Position numbers and translations under genes: made by a program. DNA of 64,000 nucleotides from assembly GCF_021088345.1 (NCBI RefSeq), contig NZ_CP088156.1:4402001-4466000 (forward strand). The letters run 5' to 3'. How positions within the stretch are numbered: the first letter of the stretch is position 1; every line of letters begins with the position of its first letter. The notes below the pieces were generated by a model, which was given only the letters and a program-made list of their open reading frames with translations, had not been told where the DNA came from and did not search any database. Source of the DNA: Bradyrhizobium ontarionense (GTDB lineage Bacteria > Pseudomonadota > Alphaproteobacteria > Rhizobiales > Xanthobacteraceae). This document shows positions 16,952-25,919 of the stretch, in pieces.

Positions 16952-18115
16952 TCACTCCGCCATCTTGGGTTCGGTGACGCCGTCCTCGCGGGCGGCGCTT
17001 TCGGCGTTCGGCGTCTTGGTGTTGAGCTGCTCCCACCAGGAATTGAAGGTGCCGATGATGCCCTTCGGCAGCAGCAGGGTCACGAGCACGAACAGCGCGC
17101 CAAGCATGAACAGCCAGTACGGCGCGAGCATGCCCGAGGTGAAGAAGGTCTTGGCGTAGTTGACGACGACAGCGCCGAGCGCGGCACCGACCAGAGTGCC
17201 ACGCCCGCCGACCGCGACCCAGATCACCGCCTCGATCGAGTTGCCGGGCGCGAACTCGGATGGATTGATGATACCCACCTGCGGCACGTAGAGCGCCCCG
17301 GCGACACCCGCCATGCAGGCAGAAAGCGTGAACACGAACAGCTTGTAGGATTCGACGCGATAGCCGAGGAAGCGTGTGCGCGACTCGGCATCCCGGATCG
17401 CGATCAGCACCTTCCCGAGCTTCGAGGAGACCACGGCCCGGCAGATCACGAACGCCATGATCAGAGCGAGGCAGCTCAGCGCGAACAAAGCGGCGCGGGT
17501 GCCCTCTACCTGCACGTTGAAGCCCAGGATGTCCTTGAAGTCGGTCAGGCCGTTGTTGCCGCCGAAGCCGAAATCGTTGCGGAAGAAGGCGAGCAGCAGG
17601 GCGTAGGTCATCGCCTGGGTGATGATCGACAGGTAGACGCCGGTCACGCGCGAGCGGAAGGCGAGCCAGCCGAAGCAGAAGGCGAGCAGGCCGGGCACCA
17701 CGAGCACCATCAGCGCGGCGAACCAGAACATGTCGAAGCCGTACCAGTACCAGGGCAGCTTGGAATAGTTCAGGAACACCATGAAGTCCGGCAGGACCGG
17801 ATTGCCGTAGACGCCGCGGGGGCCGATCTGGCGCATCAGATACATGCCCATCGCGTATCCGCCGAGCGCGAAGAACGCGCCGTGGCCGAGCGAGAGGATG
17901 CCGCAATAGCCCCAGATCAGATCGATCGAGAGCGCCAGGATCGCGTAGCAGACATACTTGCCCCACAGCGCGACCAGATAGGTCGGCACCTGCAGCAACG
18001 AGCCGGCCGGCAGCAGCAGATTGGACAGTGGGATCAGGATGCCGCAGGCGGCGACCACTAGCACGAAAATGGTGGCCGCGCGATCGAGCGACCGGGTGAG
18101 CATATGCGGCATCAT
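16952..18115 (-). CDS. urtC: Urea ABC transporter permease UrtC
   Basis: A 387-aa LivM-type permease with about nine to ten membrane segments. The conserved YAILALSIDLIWGYCGILSLGHGAFF segment sits near residues 56-81, and the AVGGRGTLVGAALGA motif, the cytoplasmic contact loop, is near residues 302-316. Its ATG overlaps the urtB stop (ATGA). Confidence 0.95.
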   Translation of the reverse strand: MMPHMLTRSLDRAATIFVLVVAACGILIPLSNLLLPAGSLLQVPTYLVALWGKYVCYAILALSIDLIWGYCGILSLGHGAFFALGGYAMGMYLMRQIGPRGVYGNPVLPDFMVFLNYSKLPWYWYGFDMFWFAALMVLVVPGLLAFCFGWLAFRSRVTGVYLSIITQAMTYALLLAFFRNDFGFGGNNGLTDFKDILGFNVQVEGTRAALFALSCLALIMAFVICRAVVSSKLGKVLIAIRDAESRTRFLGYRVESYKLFVFTLSACMAGVAGALYVPQVGIINPSEFAPGNSIEAVIWVAVGGRGTLVGAALGAVVVNYAKTFFTSGMLAPYWLFMLGALFVLVTLLLPKGIIGTFNSWWEQLNTKTPNAESAAREDGVTEPKMAE

Positions 18116-19725
18116 GCTTCCACCGCCCGGCCCTTGAGCGCGAACAGGCCGCGCGGGCGCTTCTGAATGAACAGGATGATCAGCACCAGGATCGCGATCT
18201 TGCCGAGCACGGCGCCGGCGACCGGCTCCAGGAACTTGTTGGCGATGCCGAGCGTGAAGGCGCCGACCAGCGTGCCCCAGAGATTGCCGACGCCGCCGAA
18301 CACCACGACCATGAAGGAGTCGATGATGTAGCTCTGGCCGAGATTGGGACTGACATTGTCGATCTGCGACAGCGCCACGCCGGCGATGCCGGCAATGCCC
18401 GACCCCAGACCGAAGGTCAGCGCATCGACGCGCGAAGTCGCGATGCCCATCGACGCTGCCATGCGCCGGTTCTGCGTCACCGCGCGCATTTCAAGGCCGA
18501 GCGCGGTGTAGCGCAGCATCGCGAGCAGGATCGCGAACACGGCCATCGTGAAGCAGAGGATCCAGAGCCGGTTATAGGTGATGGTGATCTGACCGAGCTC
18601 GAAGGCGCCGCTCATCCATGAGGGGTTGCCGACCTCGCGGTTGGTCGGTCCGAAGGCGGTGCGCACCACCTGCTGCAGGATCAGCGACAGGCCCCAGGTC
18701 GCCAGCAAGGTCTCCAGCGGACGGCCATAGAGAAAGCGGATGATGCTGCGCTCGATCACGACCCCGATCGCCCCAGCCACCAGGAAGGCCAGCGGCACGG
18801 CAATCAGGAGAGAATAGTCGAACAAGGCGGGATAGCGGGTGCGGATGACCTCCTGCACCACGAAGGTGGTATAGGCACCGAGCATCACCATCTCGCCATG
18901 GGCCATGTTGATGACCCCCATCACGCCGAAGGTGATGGCGAGGCCGATCGCGGCCAGCAGCAGCACCGAGCCGAGCGACAGCCCGTACCAGGCGTTCTGC
19001 ACGCTCGACCAGATCGCCAGCGAGCTCTGGATCGAGGCAATCGCGCCGGCGGCCGCCTTGGCGACGCTCGCGGGCTGATCGCCACTGCTGATCTCGGTCA
19101 ACAGCGCCAGCGCCTCCTGGTCGCTACGCGCCCTGATGGTCGCGACCGCATCGAGCTTGTCGACCTCGCTGGCGTCGGACTTGAAGAGGATGATCGCGGC
19201 GCGGGCATCGGTCAGCGCCTGCTTGGCCGCGCGGTTGGTTTCCTTGGCGAGCGCCGCTTCAACGGTCGGCAGCGTCGCCTCGTCATGCGACTTGAACACC
19301 GATCGCGCAGCGGTCAGGCGCGTCGAAGGATCGGGTGAAAGCAGCGTCAGGCCGCCCAGCGCGGCGTCGACGGTACGGCGCAGCCGGTTGTTGAGGCTGA
19401 CCGCCGCGGCAGTGTCGGGCAGCTTGTCGACGGCCGCGCCCGTGGCCGCGTCGATGATCTTGCCGTCGGCCTGCTTGACGAAGACTTTCTTGCTCTCGGC
19501 ATCGAACATCAGCCGCTCGTCCTGCAGCGCGCTGATGATCGCAAAGGCCAAGGGGTTGCCCGAGCTCGCGATCTCGCCGACCGCGTCGTCAGTATCGGAG
19601 AAGTCGTCGGTGGCGAACTTGGCAACCGACTCTTCGAAGCTGGCTGCGAAGGCCGGAACGGCTGCGGCGATCAGGGCAATCGAAAGAAAGAGGCGACGAA
19701 GGACGGCGAAAACATTGGCAGGCAC
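18112..19725 (-). CDS. urtB: Urea ABC transporter permease UrtB
   Basis: About 537 aa from a GTG at 19725. A signal peptide (core LFLSIALIAAAVPAFA) is followed by a helical, HEAT-like periplasmic region of about 210 residues and then the LivH-type permease domain (about 225-535) with GVMGVINMAHGEMVMLGAY and FGGVGNLWGTLVGA. This long N-terminal extension is typical of UrtB. An in-frame ATG at 19767 lies in the loop and arm of a hairpin, so the GTG, with GGGG upstream and a proper signal-peptide context, is preferred. Confidence 0.93.
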   Translation of the reverse strand: MPANVFAVLRRLFLSIALIAAAVPAFAASFEESVAKFATDDFSDTDDAVGEIASSGNPLAFAIISALQDERLMFDAESKKVFVKQADGKIIDAATGAAVDKLPDTAAAVSLNNRLRRTVDAALGGLTLLSPDPSTRLTAARSVFKSHDEATLPTVEAALAKETNRAAKQALTDARAAIILFKSDASEVDKLDAVATIRARSDQEALALLTEISSGDQPASVAKAAAGAIASIQSSLAIWSSVQNAWYGLSLGSVLLLAAIGLAITFGVMGVINMAHGEMVMLGAYTTFVVQEVIRTRYPALFDYSLLIAVPLAFLVAGAIGVVIERSIIRFLYGRPLETLLATWGLSLILQQVVRTAFGPTNREVGNPSWMSGAFELGQITITYNRLWILCFTMAVFAILLAMLRYTALGLEMRAVTQNRRMAASMGIATSRVDALTFGLGSGIAGIAGVALSQIDNVSPNLGQSYIIDSFMVVVFGGVGNLWGTLVGAFTLGIANKFLEPVAGAVLGKIAILVLIILFIQKRPRGLFALKGRAVEA

Positions 19726-19754
19726 TGGACAACCCCGGCAGGAGGTTAAGAGAG

Positions 19755-19776
19755 AAGGCGGCGTCATCGCCGCCTT
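19755..19776 (-). terminator. Hairpin between urtA and urtB, attenuator-like
   Basis: Perfect 9-bp stem AAGGCGGCG/CGCCGCCTT with a 4-nt loop, followed on the minus strand by TCTCTCTT. It lies 28 nt after the urtA stop codon. It probably ends part of the transcripts or protects the urtA 3' end, giving more binding protein than permease. Confidence 0.6.
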
Positions 19777-19803
19777 CCCCAATCATGTTGCAGCCGTGTC
19801 AGC

Positions 19804-21126
19804 TCAGGTGCCCGAGCCCAGGCACTTGTTGGTCTTGACGTTGTAGTTGCCGCACTTCTTGCCGACCCAGTCGCCGATCAGGTCCTTGGAGCCTTCCAAC
19901 TCCTTCGACCAGGCGTCGCCGGGGACCAGATCCTTGGTCTTGTAGACCACGCTGAACTGGCCATCACCCTTGATCTCGCCGATGAACACCGGCTTGGTGA
20001 TGTGATGGTTCGGCAGCATCTTCGACACGCCGCCGGTCAGGTTCGGCGCCTCGGTGCCGGGGAGAGCGTCGATGACCTTGTCAGCATCGGTCGACTTCAC
20101 CTTCTCGACCGCCTTCACCCACATGTTGAAGCCGATGACGTGGGCTTCCATCGGGTCGTTGGTGGTGCGCTTCGGGTTCTTGGTGTAGGCCTGCCACTCC
20201 TTGATGAACTTCTCGTTGGCCGGGGTCTTGATCGACTCGAAGTAGTTCCAGGCGGCGAGATGGCCAACCAGCGGCTTGGTGTCGATGCCGGCGAGCTCTT
20301 CCTCACCCACCGAGAACGCGACCACCGGGATGTCCTTGGCCTTGATGCCCTGGTTGCCGAGCTCCTTGTAGAACGGAACGTTGGCGTCGCCATTGATGGT
20401 GGAGACCACGGCGGTCTTCTTGCCGGCGGAGCCGAACTTCTTGATGTCGGCCACGATCGTCTGCCAGTCGGAGTGACCGAACGGCGTGTAGTTGATCATG
20501 ATGTCGTCCTGAGCCACGCCCTTCGACTTCAGGTAGGCTTCCAGGATCTTGTTGGTGGTGCGCGGATAGACGTAGTCGGTGCCGGCCAGCACCCAGCGCT
20601 TCACCTTCTCTTCCTTCATCAGGTAATCGACCGCGGGGATCGCCTGCTGGTTCGGCGCCGCACCGGTGTAGAACACGTTGCGCTCGCTCTCCTCACCCTC
20701 GTACTGAACCGGGTAGAACAGGATGCTGTTCAGCTCCTTGAACACCGGCAACACCGACTTGCGCGACACCGAGGTCCAGCAGCCGAACACGACCGCGACC
20801 TTGTTCTTGGTGATCAGCTCGCGCGCCTTCTCGGCGAACAGCGGCCAGTTCGAAGCAGGGTCGACCACGACGGCCTCGAGCTTCTTGCCGAGCACGCCGC
20901 CCTTCTTGTTCTGCTCGTCGATGAGGAACAGGATCGTATCCTTCAGCGTCGTTTCGCTGATGGCCATGGTGCCGGAAAGCGAATGAAGAACGCCGATCTT
21001 GATGGTGTCGTCGGCAGCCATGGCCGGGCCAAAGCCAGCAACGCCAAGCGCCAGGCCGGCAGCAGCAGCCAGCCAGCGACGGCGGCTGAACGGCGCCGTT
21101 AATTCCTGAGTGAGTCGAGTAAGCAT
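19804..21126 (-). CDS. urtA: Urea-binding periplasmic protein UrtA
   Basis: A 440-aa type-1 periplasmic binding protein for urea or short-chain amides. The signal peptide has a twin-arginine-like SRRRWLAAAAG sequence (residues 14-24) and a cleavage site after PAMA near residue 37. The mature protein begins with IKIGVLHSLSGTMAISE, typical of UrtA and the related AmiC group. The C-terminal TWVG-like segment and KTNKCLGSGT end are intact. It is the first gene of the unit and is preceded by a sigma-54 promoter match. Confidence 0.95.
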   Translation of the reverse strand: MLTRLTQELTAPFSRRRWLAAAAGLALGVAGFGPAMAADDTIKIGVLHSLSGTMAISETTLKDTILFLIDEQNKKGGVLGKKLEAVVVDPASNWPLFAEKARELITKNKVAVVFGCWTSVSRKSVLPVFKELNSILFYPVQYEGEESERNVFYTGAAPNQQAIPAVDYLMKEEKVKRWVLAGTDYVYPRTTNKILEAYLKSKGVAQDDIMINYTPFGHSDWQTIVADIKKFGSAGKKTAVVSTINGDANVPFYKELGNQGIKAKDIPVVAFSVGEEELAGIDTKPLVGHLAAWNYFESIKTPANEKFIKEWQAYTKNPKRTTNDPMEAHVIGFNMWVKAVEKVKSTDADKVIDALPGTEAPNLTGGVSKMLPNHHITKPVFIGEIKGDGQFSVVYKTKDLVPGDAWSKELEGSKDLIGDWVGKKCGNYNVKTNKCLGSGT

Positions 21127-21197
21127 GAGGTAATATCTCCCTGACGCAGACGTGCTTCGCAGCCAAGGCGGCCGGCGGCCGTCTGCGGCGTCAGAAT

Positions 21198-21213
21198 CGC
21201 AAGAAGCATGCCA
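21198..21213 (-). promoter_or_regulatory. Sigma-54 promoter upstream of urtA
   Basis: On the minus strand, TGGCATG (21213-21207), 4 nt, then TTGCG (21202-21198). The invariant GG and GC doublets are exactly 10 nt apart. The start site would lie near 21187, giving a leader of about 60 nt. RpoN control fits nitrogen-limitation (NtrC) regulation of urea uptake. Confidence 0.65.
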
Positions 21214-21636
21214 TGCCCCTCACCTCACCCAACAGATTGAAAACAAAAGAAAACTTTGGTTCGTCGCGACGGAAGGTCGCATCTGATTGGCGCAAAACTG
21301 GGCGAGACCGCTGACCAATTCACCGGCAAACCGCCTTCGATTTATGCACTTTGTTTTGAATGACTAAAATTAAAGCAGCAGAGTACCGCTTTCAGCGCCG
21401 CTCGGTTGCGCACCGGCCTTGAAAGTGCCGTCAATCTGTTCCATATATCAGATAGATCGAGGCGAATCGGCCGGATCTTTGCAAGCCGCGTGTTCTTTAG
21501 CTCGCTCAGAGCTTCTGGCTTCGCATTCTCACCAATCCAATCTAGGCGCTCCCAACACGCGGGTGTCTCAATCACCCGCCCGCATCCGGCTTGCAAGCCG
21601 GCTCGGGCCTTATCCTCTTATGGAAAGCCCAAGCTT
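21214..21636. other. Intergenic region between urtA promoter and RhlE-type helicase
   Basis: No convincing gene. It is AT-richer than its surroundings near 21236-21260 and 21340-21375. A short inverted repeat, GCGAC-GGAAG-GTCGC, lies near 21265-21280, upstream of the sigma-54 promoter, where an enhancer-binding protein could act. The helicase frame stays open back to 21406, but that part shows no domain. Confidence 0.5.
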
Positions 21637-23049
21637 TTGACATCCTTCCAGGATTTTAGCCTCGCCGACGCGCTGACGCGCGCGCTGAAGGAAGAGAACT
21701 ACCACACCCCCACCCCGATCCAGGTACAGACGATTCCTTTGGCCCTCGAAGGCCGCGACGTGATCGGCATTGCCCAGACAGGAACCGGCAAGACCGCCTC
21801 GTTCGCGCTTCCGATCCTGCATCGCCTGCTCGAGAACCGGATCAAGCCGCAGCCGAAGACGGCCCGCGTGCTGGTGCTGAGCCCGACCCGCGAACTGTCC
21901 GGCCAGATCCTCGACAGCTTCAACACCTATGGCCGCCACATCCGCCTGAGTTCTGCGCTTGCCATCGGCGGCGTGCCCATGGGACGCCAGGTGCGCGCGG
22001 TCATGCCGGGCGTCGAGGTGCTGGTCGCCACACCGGGCCGGCTGCTCGATATGGTCCAGGGCAACGCCGTCAAGCTGTCCCAGGTCGAGTTCCTGGTGCT
22101 CGATGAAGCCGACCGCATGCTCGACATGGGCTTCATCAACGACATCCGGAAGATCGTAGCCAAGCTGCCGATCAAGCGGCAGACGCTGTTCTTCTCGGCG
22201 ACCATGCCCAAGGACATCGCCGAACTCGCCGATGCCATGCTGCGCAACCCGGCGCGCGTCGCGGTGACCCCCGTCTCCTCGACGGTCGAGCGCATCACGC
22301 AGCGCGTGATCCAGGTCGACCACTCCGCCAAGCCGAACCTCCTGGCGCAGCTGCTCAAGGAGGAGCCGGTCAATCGTGCGCTGGTGTTCACGCGCACCAA
22401 GCACGGCGCCGACAAGGTGGTGAAGGGCCTCGAAAGGGCCGGCATCCCCGCCCAGGCGATTCACGGCAACAAATCGCAGAACCATCGGGAACGCGTGCTG
22501 GCGGCCTTCCGCTCCGGCGAAATCCGCACGCTGGTGGCAACCGATATTGCCGCACGCGGCATCGACGTCGACGGCGTCAGCCATGTCGTGAACTTCGATC
22601 TGCCGAACGTCCCCGAAACATACGTCCACCGCATCGGCCGCACTGCGCGCGCCGGGGCCGACGGGGTCGCGATCTCGCTGGTGGCGGGAGCGGACGAGTT
22701 GTCCTACCTCCGCGACATCGAGCGGCTGATCAAGACCACGCTGCCGCGCGAAGATCGTCGTATTCCGGGCCACCGCGAGGCCGCGCCTCCGGCCGCCAAG
22801 CCGCCTCACCGCGGCGGCCGTCCTGGGATGCAGAATGCGCGGACCAACGATAGCGGCAACGCCGCAAAAGGCCCTCGCCGTCGTCGCGGGTCCAATGCTA
22901 AGGTGGCGTCTCTGCCAAGCAATCGTCAGGAGCCCAACCGGCCGTCGCAAGGCGGCGGCAAGGCGGGGTCGATTCAGGGCGTCGCTTTCCTGCATCGCGA
23001 GGGCAGACCCAAAACCCACGCTCACAACCGCAATCAACGGCCGAACTAG
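21637..23049 (+). CDS. rhlE: DEAD-box RNA helicase, RhlE type
   Basis: From a TTG at 21637 (GGAAAG about 8 nt upstream) the protein is 470 aa and starts LTSFQDFSLADALTRAL, the usual N-terminus of this group; longer in-frame starts add an unrelated, domain-free leader. The Q motif (TPTPIQ), motif I AQTGTGKT, motif II DEAD, motif III SAT, and motif VI HRIGRTARAG are all present. The last 85 residues form a basic, Gly/Pro/Arg-rich unstructured tail that probably binds RNA. It is followed at 25 bp by an IF-1 gene, suggesting shared use in cold or translation stress. Confidence 0.92.
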   Translation: MTSFQDFSLADALTRALKEENYHTPTPIQVQTIPLALEGRDVIGIAQTGTGKTASFALPILHRLLENRIKPQPKTARVLVLSPTRELSGQILDSFNTYGRHIRLSSALAIGGVPMGRQVRAVMPGVEVLVATPGRLLDMVQGNAVKLSQVEFLVLDEADRMLDMGFINDIRKIVAKLPIKRQTLFFSATMPKDIAELADAMLRNPARVAVTPVSSTVERITQRVIQVDHSAKPNLLAQLLKEEPVNRALVFTRTKHGADKVVKGLERAGIPAQAIHGNKSQNHRERVLAAFRSGEIRTLVATDIAARGIDVDGVSHVVNFDLPNVPETYVHRIGRTARAGADGVAISLVAGADELSYLRDIERLIKTTLPREDRRIPGHREAAPPAAKPPHRGGRPGMQNARTNDSGNAAKGPRRRRGSNAKVASLPSNRQEPNRPSQGGGKAGSIQGVAFLHREGRPKTHAHNRNQRPN

Positions 23050-23073
23050 TCGTCTATCGATCTGGAGAGACAC

Positions 23074-23364
23074 ATGGCTAAGGAAGAGCTGATCCAGTTC
23101 GAAGGGCTGGTCACCGAAATCCTTCCCGACGCTCGCTACCGGGTGCAACTGGACGCGGGACACGAAATCGTCGCCTACACCGCAGGCAAGATGAAAAAGA
23201 ATCGCATCAAGACCCTCGCGGGAGACCGCGTGACCGTCGAGATGTCGCCCTACGATCTCGAAAAGGGCCGGCTGATCTTCCGCCACAAGGACGAGCGCCC
23301 GAGCTCGGCGGGCGGTCCTCCGCGCGGTGCAGCGCAGCGTGGCGGGCAGTTCCGCCGTCGTTGA
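23074..23364 (+). CDS. infA: Translation initiation factor IF-1 (paralogue with basic tail)
   Basis: A 96-aa S1/OB-fold protein that binds the ribosomal A site during initiation. Residues 1-72 are a full IF-1 ([36 protein letters not shown] then [18 protein letters not shown]). About 22 extra residues form a Gly/Pro/Arg tail ([17 protein letters not shown]). Standard IF-1 ends near residue 72, so this is likely a second, stress-related copy. It follows the helicase by 25 bp and may be co-transcribed with it. Confidence 0.9.
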   Translation: MAKEELIQFEGLVTEILPDARYRVQLDAGHEIVAYTAGKMKKNRIKTLAGDRVTVEMSPYDLEKGRLIFRHKDERPSSAGGPPRGAAQRGGQFRRR

Positions 23365-23424
23365 GCGCCGCAGGCGGAACATTGTTTCGCCTGGTCGCGA
23401 CCTGATCATCTCTTGCGCAATCAG

Positions 23425-23447
23425 CGCGCCGGCGACGAGCCGGCGCG
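23425..23447. other. Perfect hairpin in the infA-csp gap
   Basis: 9-bp stem CGCGCCGGC/GCCGGCGCG with loop GACGA, in the 290-bp region between infA and the cold-shock gene. It is followed by an A run, not a T run, on the plus strand, so a classical terminator is doubtful. It may be part of a structured leader of the cold-shock gene. The rest of the gap is AT-rich near 23500-23520 and gene-free. Confidence 0.45.
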
Positions 23448-23654
23448 TCAAAAAATTCGTGCGGCCTCACGCAGCTCAGGATTGTTTTGCGTGGCCATTT
23501 CCAATAATATATCCCGCAATCGATTTTCGGCCGGACGAGATTAGCTATTACCGGTACAGCCGGTTCAGACGCTGACGACCCTTCCAAAAATTCGATCTAA
23601 CCAACCCAGGATCCTGGGTTACGACATTTGATATCTGAGAAGGGAACTACCCCC

Positions 23655-23867
23655 GTGAGCATGGGAACCGTGAAGTGGTTTAACGCAACCAAGGGCTATG
23701 GCTTCATTCAGCCGGATGACGGCGGCAACGACGTGTTCGTGCACATCAGCGCCGTCGAGCGCGCTGGCCTCGGCACGCTGCGCGAAGGCCAGAAGATCTC
23801 CTACGAGATCGTGGCGGATCGCCGTTCGGGCAAGTCCTCGGCCGACAATCTCCGCGCCGCCAATTGA
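23655..23867 (+). CDS. Cold-shock domain protein, CspA family
   Basis: A single OB-fold cold-shock protein of about 70 aa with both RNA-binding motifs, KGYGFIQ (RNP1) and VFVHIS (RNP2). A GTG at 23655 (MSMGTVKWF) or the ATG at 23661 can start it; GAGAAGGGA lies upstream. The long gene-free leader fits the thermally controlled 5'-UTRs known for csp genes, though this is not shown here. Confidence 0.93.
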   Translation: MSMGTVKWFNATKGYGFIQPDDGGNDVFVHISAVERAGLGTLREGQKISYEIVADRRSGKSSADNLRAAN

Positions 23868-23908
23868 GCGGCGCCCCGGCGATCGCTCGATCGCCCGCGA
23901 ACGACACG

Positions 23909-23933
23909 AAAGGCCGCCTCGCGCGGCCTTTTT
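23909..23933 (+). terminator. Intrinsic terminator of the cold-shock gene
   Basis: 9-bp stem AAAGGCCGC/GCGGCCTTT with a 5-nt loop, followed by TT and C, 41 nt after the stop. On the minus strand the A run becomes a U tract, so it could also stop transcription from the opposing pseudopilin gene. Confidence 0.75.
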
Positions 23934-24016
23934 CATTTCTGGCGGGTGTTCTGATCAGCGCCGTTCGAGGCGCGCCCCAGACCGGCGCAGACCGGCGCAG
24001 GCGCCGATCTGCGAAG

Positions 24017-24601
24017 TCAGCAGGATGTCGCGGGGCTCAAGTAGACGCAGGTCGACTGCCGCGGCCGGGTGTAGGCGACATCGCTGAGATTGATGCCGGT
24101 CTTGCCCATCACGTAACCGACCGTCGGAACGTACTGATAGCTCACTTCGCTGAAGATCAGATAGGTGCCACTGACCAGCAGGTCGGCGGGTATGCCGACC
24201 TGCGTCCCCGTAGTTCGCTGTGCCGAGCCGCTGCTCCACTTGACGGTCGCCTTCATCGTGCTCGGATCGACATAGAGCTCGGAAATGGTCGCATTCACCG
24301 GCGTCGTCGAATAGGGATACATGATGCCGGTCGAAGCGGCGAAGAAATTCGAGAAGTCGCTGCTGCTGACCGAGGTCGACTGCGAGGTCAGGTCGGACAG
24401 GGTTCGCGCCATCAGCGTGACCTTGCGATCGACGGCGATCCCCGAGCAGAACTCGACCGTGCCGAAGAACATCACCAGCATCAACGGCACGATGAATGCG
24501 AACTCCGTCGCGGCGACGCCGCGGCAGTCGGCAACGAAAGCCGCGATGCGGCGCCGCAGGCTGAAGCTCAAAGACCTACCGGGTATTCTTCCGCGAAGCA
24601 T
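24017..24601 (-). CDS. TadE/TadG-family pseudopilin
   Basis: A 194-aa single-pass protein. A basic N-terminal part is followed by the TadE-like signature GVAATEFAFIVPLMLVMFFGTVEF (about residues 28-51), the processing and membrane segment of Tad pseudopilins. The rest is a periplasmic domain rich in Ser and Thr with a C-terminal Cys pair (CVYLSPATSC). It lies 18 bp after the companion TadE-like gene on the same strand. It probably forms minor components of the Tad pilus. Confidence 0.85.
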   Translation of the reverse strand: MLRGRIPGRSLSFSLRRRIAAFVADCRGVAATEFAFIVPLMLVMFFGTVEFCSGIAVDRKVTLMARTLSDLTSQSTSVSSSDFSNFFAASTGIMYPYSTTPVNATISELYVDPSTMKATVKWSSGSAQRTTGTQVGIPADLLVSGTYLIFSEVSYQYVPTVGYVMGKTGINLSDVAYTRPRQSTCVYLSPATSC

Positions 24602-24619
24602 GATGGATCCCTGGCCCCC

Positions 24620-25165
24620 TTATGAGTAAGGCTCGTTCTTGAAGGCGGCCGTGCCAACCAGCAGCCGCTTGCTGCCGGACAGATTGGCGATGTTGTAGCC
24701 CAGCCCGGTCACGAAGATCGGCCACTGATAGAACAGCCTGACCACCACGATGTCTCCGGCGGCGCCGGGACTGTAGGTCATGTTGTTGACGAAGTTTCCG
24801 GTGTTGTCGATCTGGCTGCTGATCGAGACGCTCGAGAACGAGGAATAGCTCTTCACGTCGATGTAGATCTTGCTGCAGTCGAACAGCGCCGGAACCTGAG
24901 TACAGACGTAGCTCGCGAACTGCGACTGCGTATAGGAGCCCTGCTGCGCCTGGCCGGTCAGGATCATACGCGCCGAATCCTGGGTGATCGTCTCGAGCAC
25001 CTGGCCCGCGAAGAACATCAAGGCCGTTTCGATGATCGCGAACAGGAGCGCAAAGAAGACCGGGGCGACCAGGGCAAATTCGACGACGGCCGACGCCCGG
25101 CGGTTGCGCCGGAAGCGTCGCAACAGCATGCGGATCGAAGCGGTCGAGGATACGGGGGCTTGCAT
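24620..25165 (-). CDS. tadE: TadE-family pseudopilin
   Basis: About 181 aa from the ATG at 25165; starts at 25192 or 25249 are possible. It has the TadE signature ASAVVEFALVAPVFFALLFAIIETALMFF (about residues 24-52) preceded by a basic stretch, then a periplasmic domain with a Cys pair (YVCTQVPALFDC) that could form a disulfide. The prepilin peptidase encoded at 27731 is the likely processing enzyme. Confidence 0.85.
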   Translation of the reverse strand: MQAPVSSTASIRMLLRRFRRNRRASAVVEFALVAPVFFALLFAIIETALMFFAGQVLETITQDSARMILTGQAQQGSYTQSQFASYVCTQVPALFDCSKIYIDVKSYSSFSSVSISSQIDNTGNFVNNMTYSPGAAGDIVVVRLFYQWPIFVTGLGYNIANLSGSKRLLVGTAAFKNEPYS

Positions 25166-25418
25166 TGGCTCATCCGGATTGGAAAGGCACATCAACCTGA
25201 GTGAAAGAATTAGCGGAAACTTCTTGGGAAAGAGTTTCCTACAATCCAAACCAAACGGCCGGACGTAGCAACGTTTTGCTAACCAGGCTCGAAAGTCTGC
25301 TGCAGGCGCGGTCGAGTCGACTGAGCGTGCCTGCCTGCGCGGCTGTCCACGGCACGATGCTCAGACCGCGCGCGCCTCGTGCGCGCGCCGTGACCGGCAG
25401 CCAGATCAACACCCGATC

Positions 25419-25919
25419 TCAGTTGGCCTTCGAACCGGACGCGGCGCTGCCGCTGGCCTGGTTCGACATCGTTCCGGCCTGGTCGAGCACCGATTTGAAG
25501 TAGCTGTCGCCGTCACCCAGCGTGACGCGGCGCTGGCAGACCGGCATGCAGCTGTAGGTCTCGCGGTCGACGCCGCGATACACCGTGACCAGCCGGTCGG
25601 TCGGTCCGGCGACCTGAATCTGACGGTCGATCAGCACCTGGCCGCCGCGATCCATCGCGATGAAGTTCGTGGCGCCGTAGCTCTTGCCGGTGACGACAAT
25701 GATGCCCCCGCTCTGCAGCGTCACGTCGGCGATCATCGGATTGCCGACGACCAGGGTCGCGACCCGGTCCGGCAGCTTGACCAGCTTGGCCTGGTCGACA
25801 TTGACGGCGATCGCAGGATCAGGATCGGCCGACGCGACGGCCGGCCAAAGCAAGGTCACGGCCACGACGGCGCGCAATGCGAACGAAAGACAGGGACGGG
25901 ACGACACACTGAACGACAT
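25419..25919 (-). CDS. Stand-alone CpaC/secretin N-terminal-domain protein
   Basis: A 166-aa secreted protein: signal peptide to about residue 31 (VASA), then the pilus-formation N-terminal domain seen at the start of CpaC/RcpA secretins (VNVDQAKLVKLPDRVATLVVGNPMIADVTLQSGGIIVVTGKSYGATNFI), and a short tail with a Cys pair (CMPVC). The secretin pore domain is missing. Its domain matches the corresponding part of the CpaC encoded at 29200, so it may assist secretin assembly or peptidoglycan passage. It is in the same orientation as the TadE genes but about 250 bp upstream of them. Confidence 0.8.
   Translation of the reverse strand: MSFSVSSRPCLSFALRAVVAVTLLWPAVASADPDPAIAVNVDQAKLVKLPDRVATLVVGNPMIADVTLQSGGIIVVTGKSYGATNFIAMDRGGQVLIDRQIQVAGPTDRLVTVYRGVDRETYSCMPVCQRRVTLGDGDSYFKSVLDQAGTMSNQASGSAASGSKAN

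Noticed and set aside
23425..23447. Hairpin after infA as an intrinsic terminator
   Set aside because: The stem is perfect, but neither strand has a T tract directly after it, so it is kept only as an unexplained hairpin.
21610..23451. 613-codon open frame on the minus strand
   Set aside because: Antisense to the DEAD-box helicase and infA, both with intact motifs.
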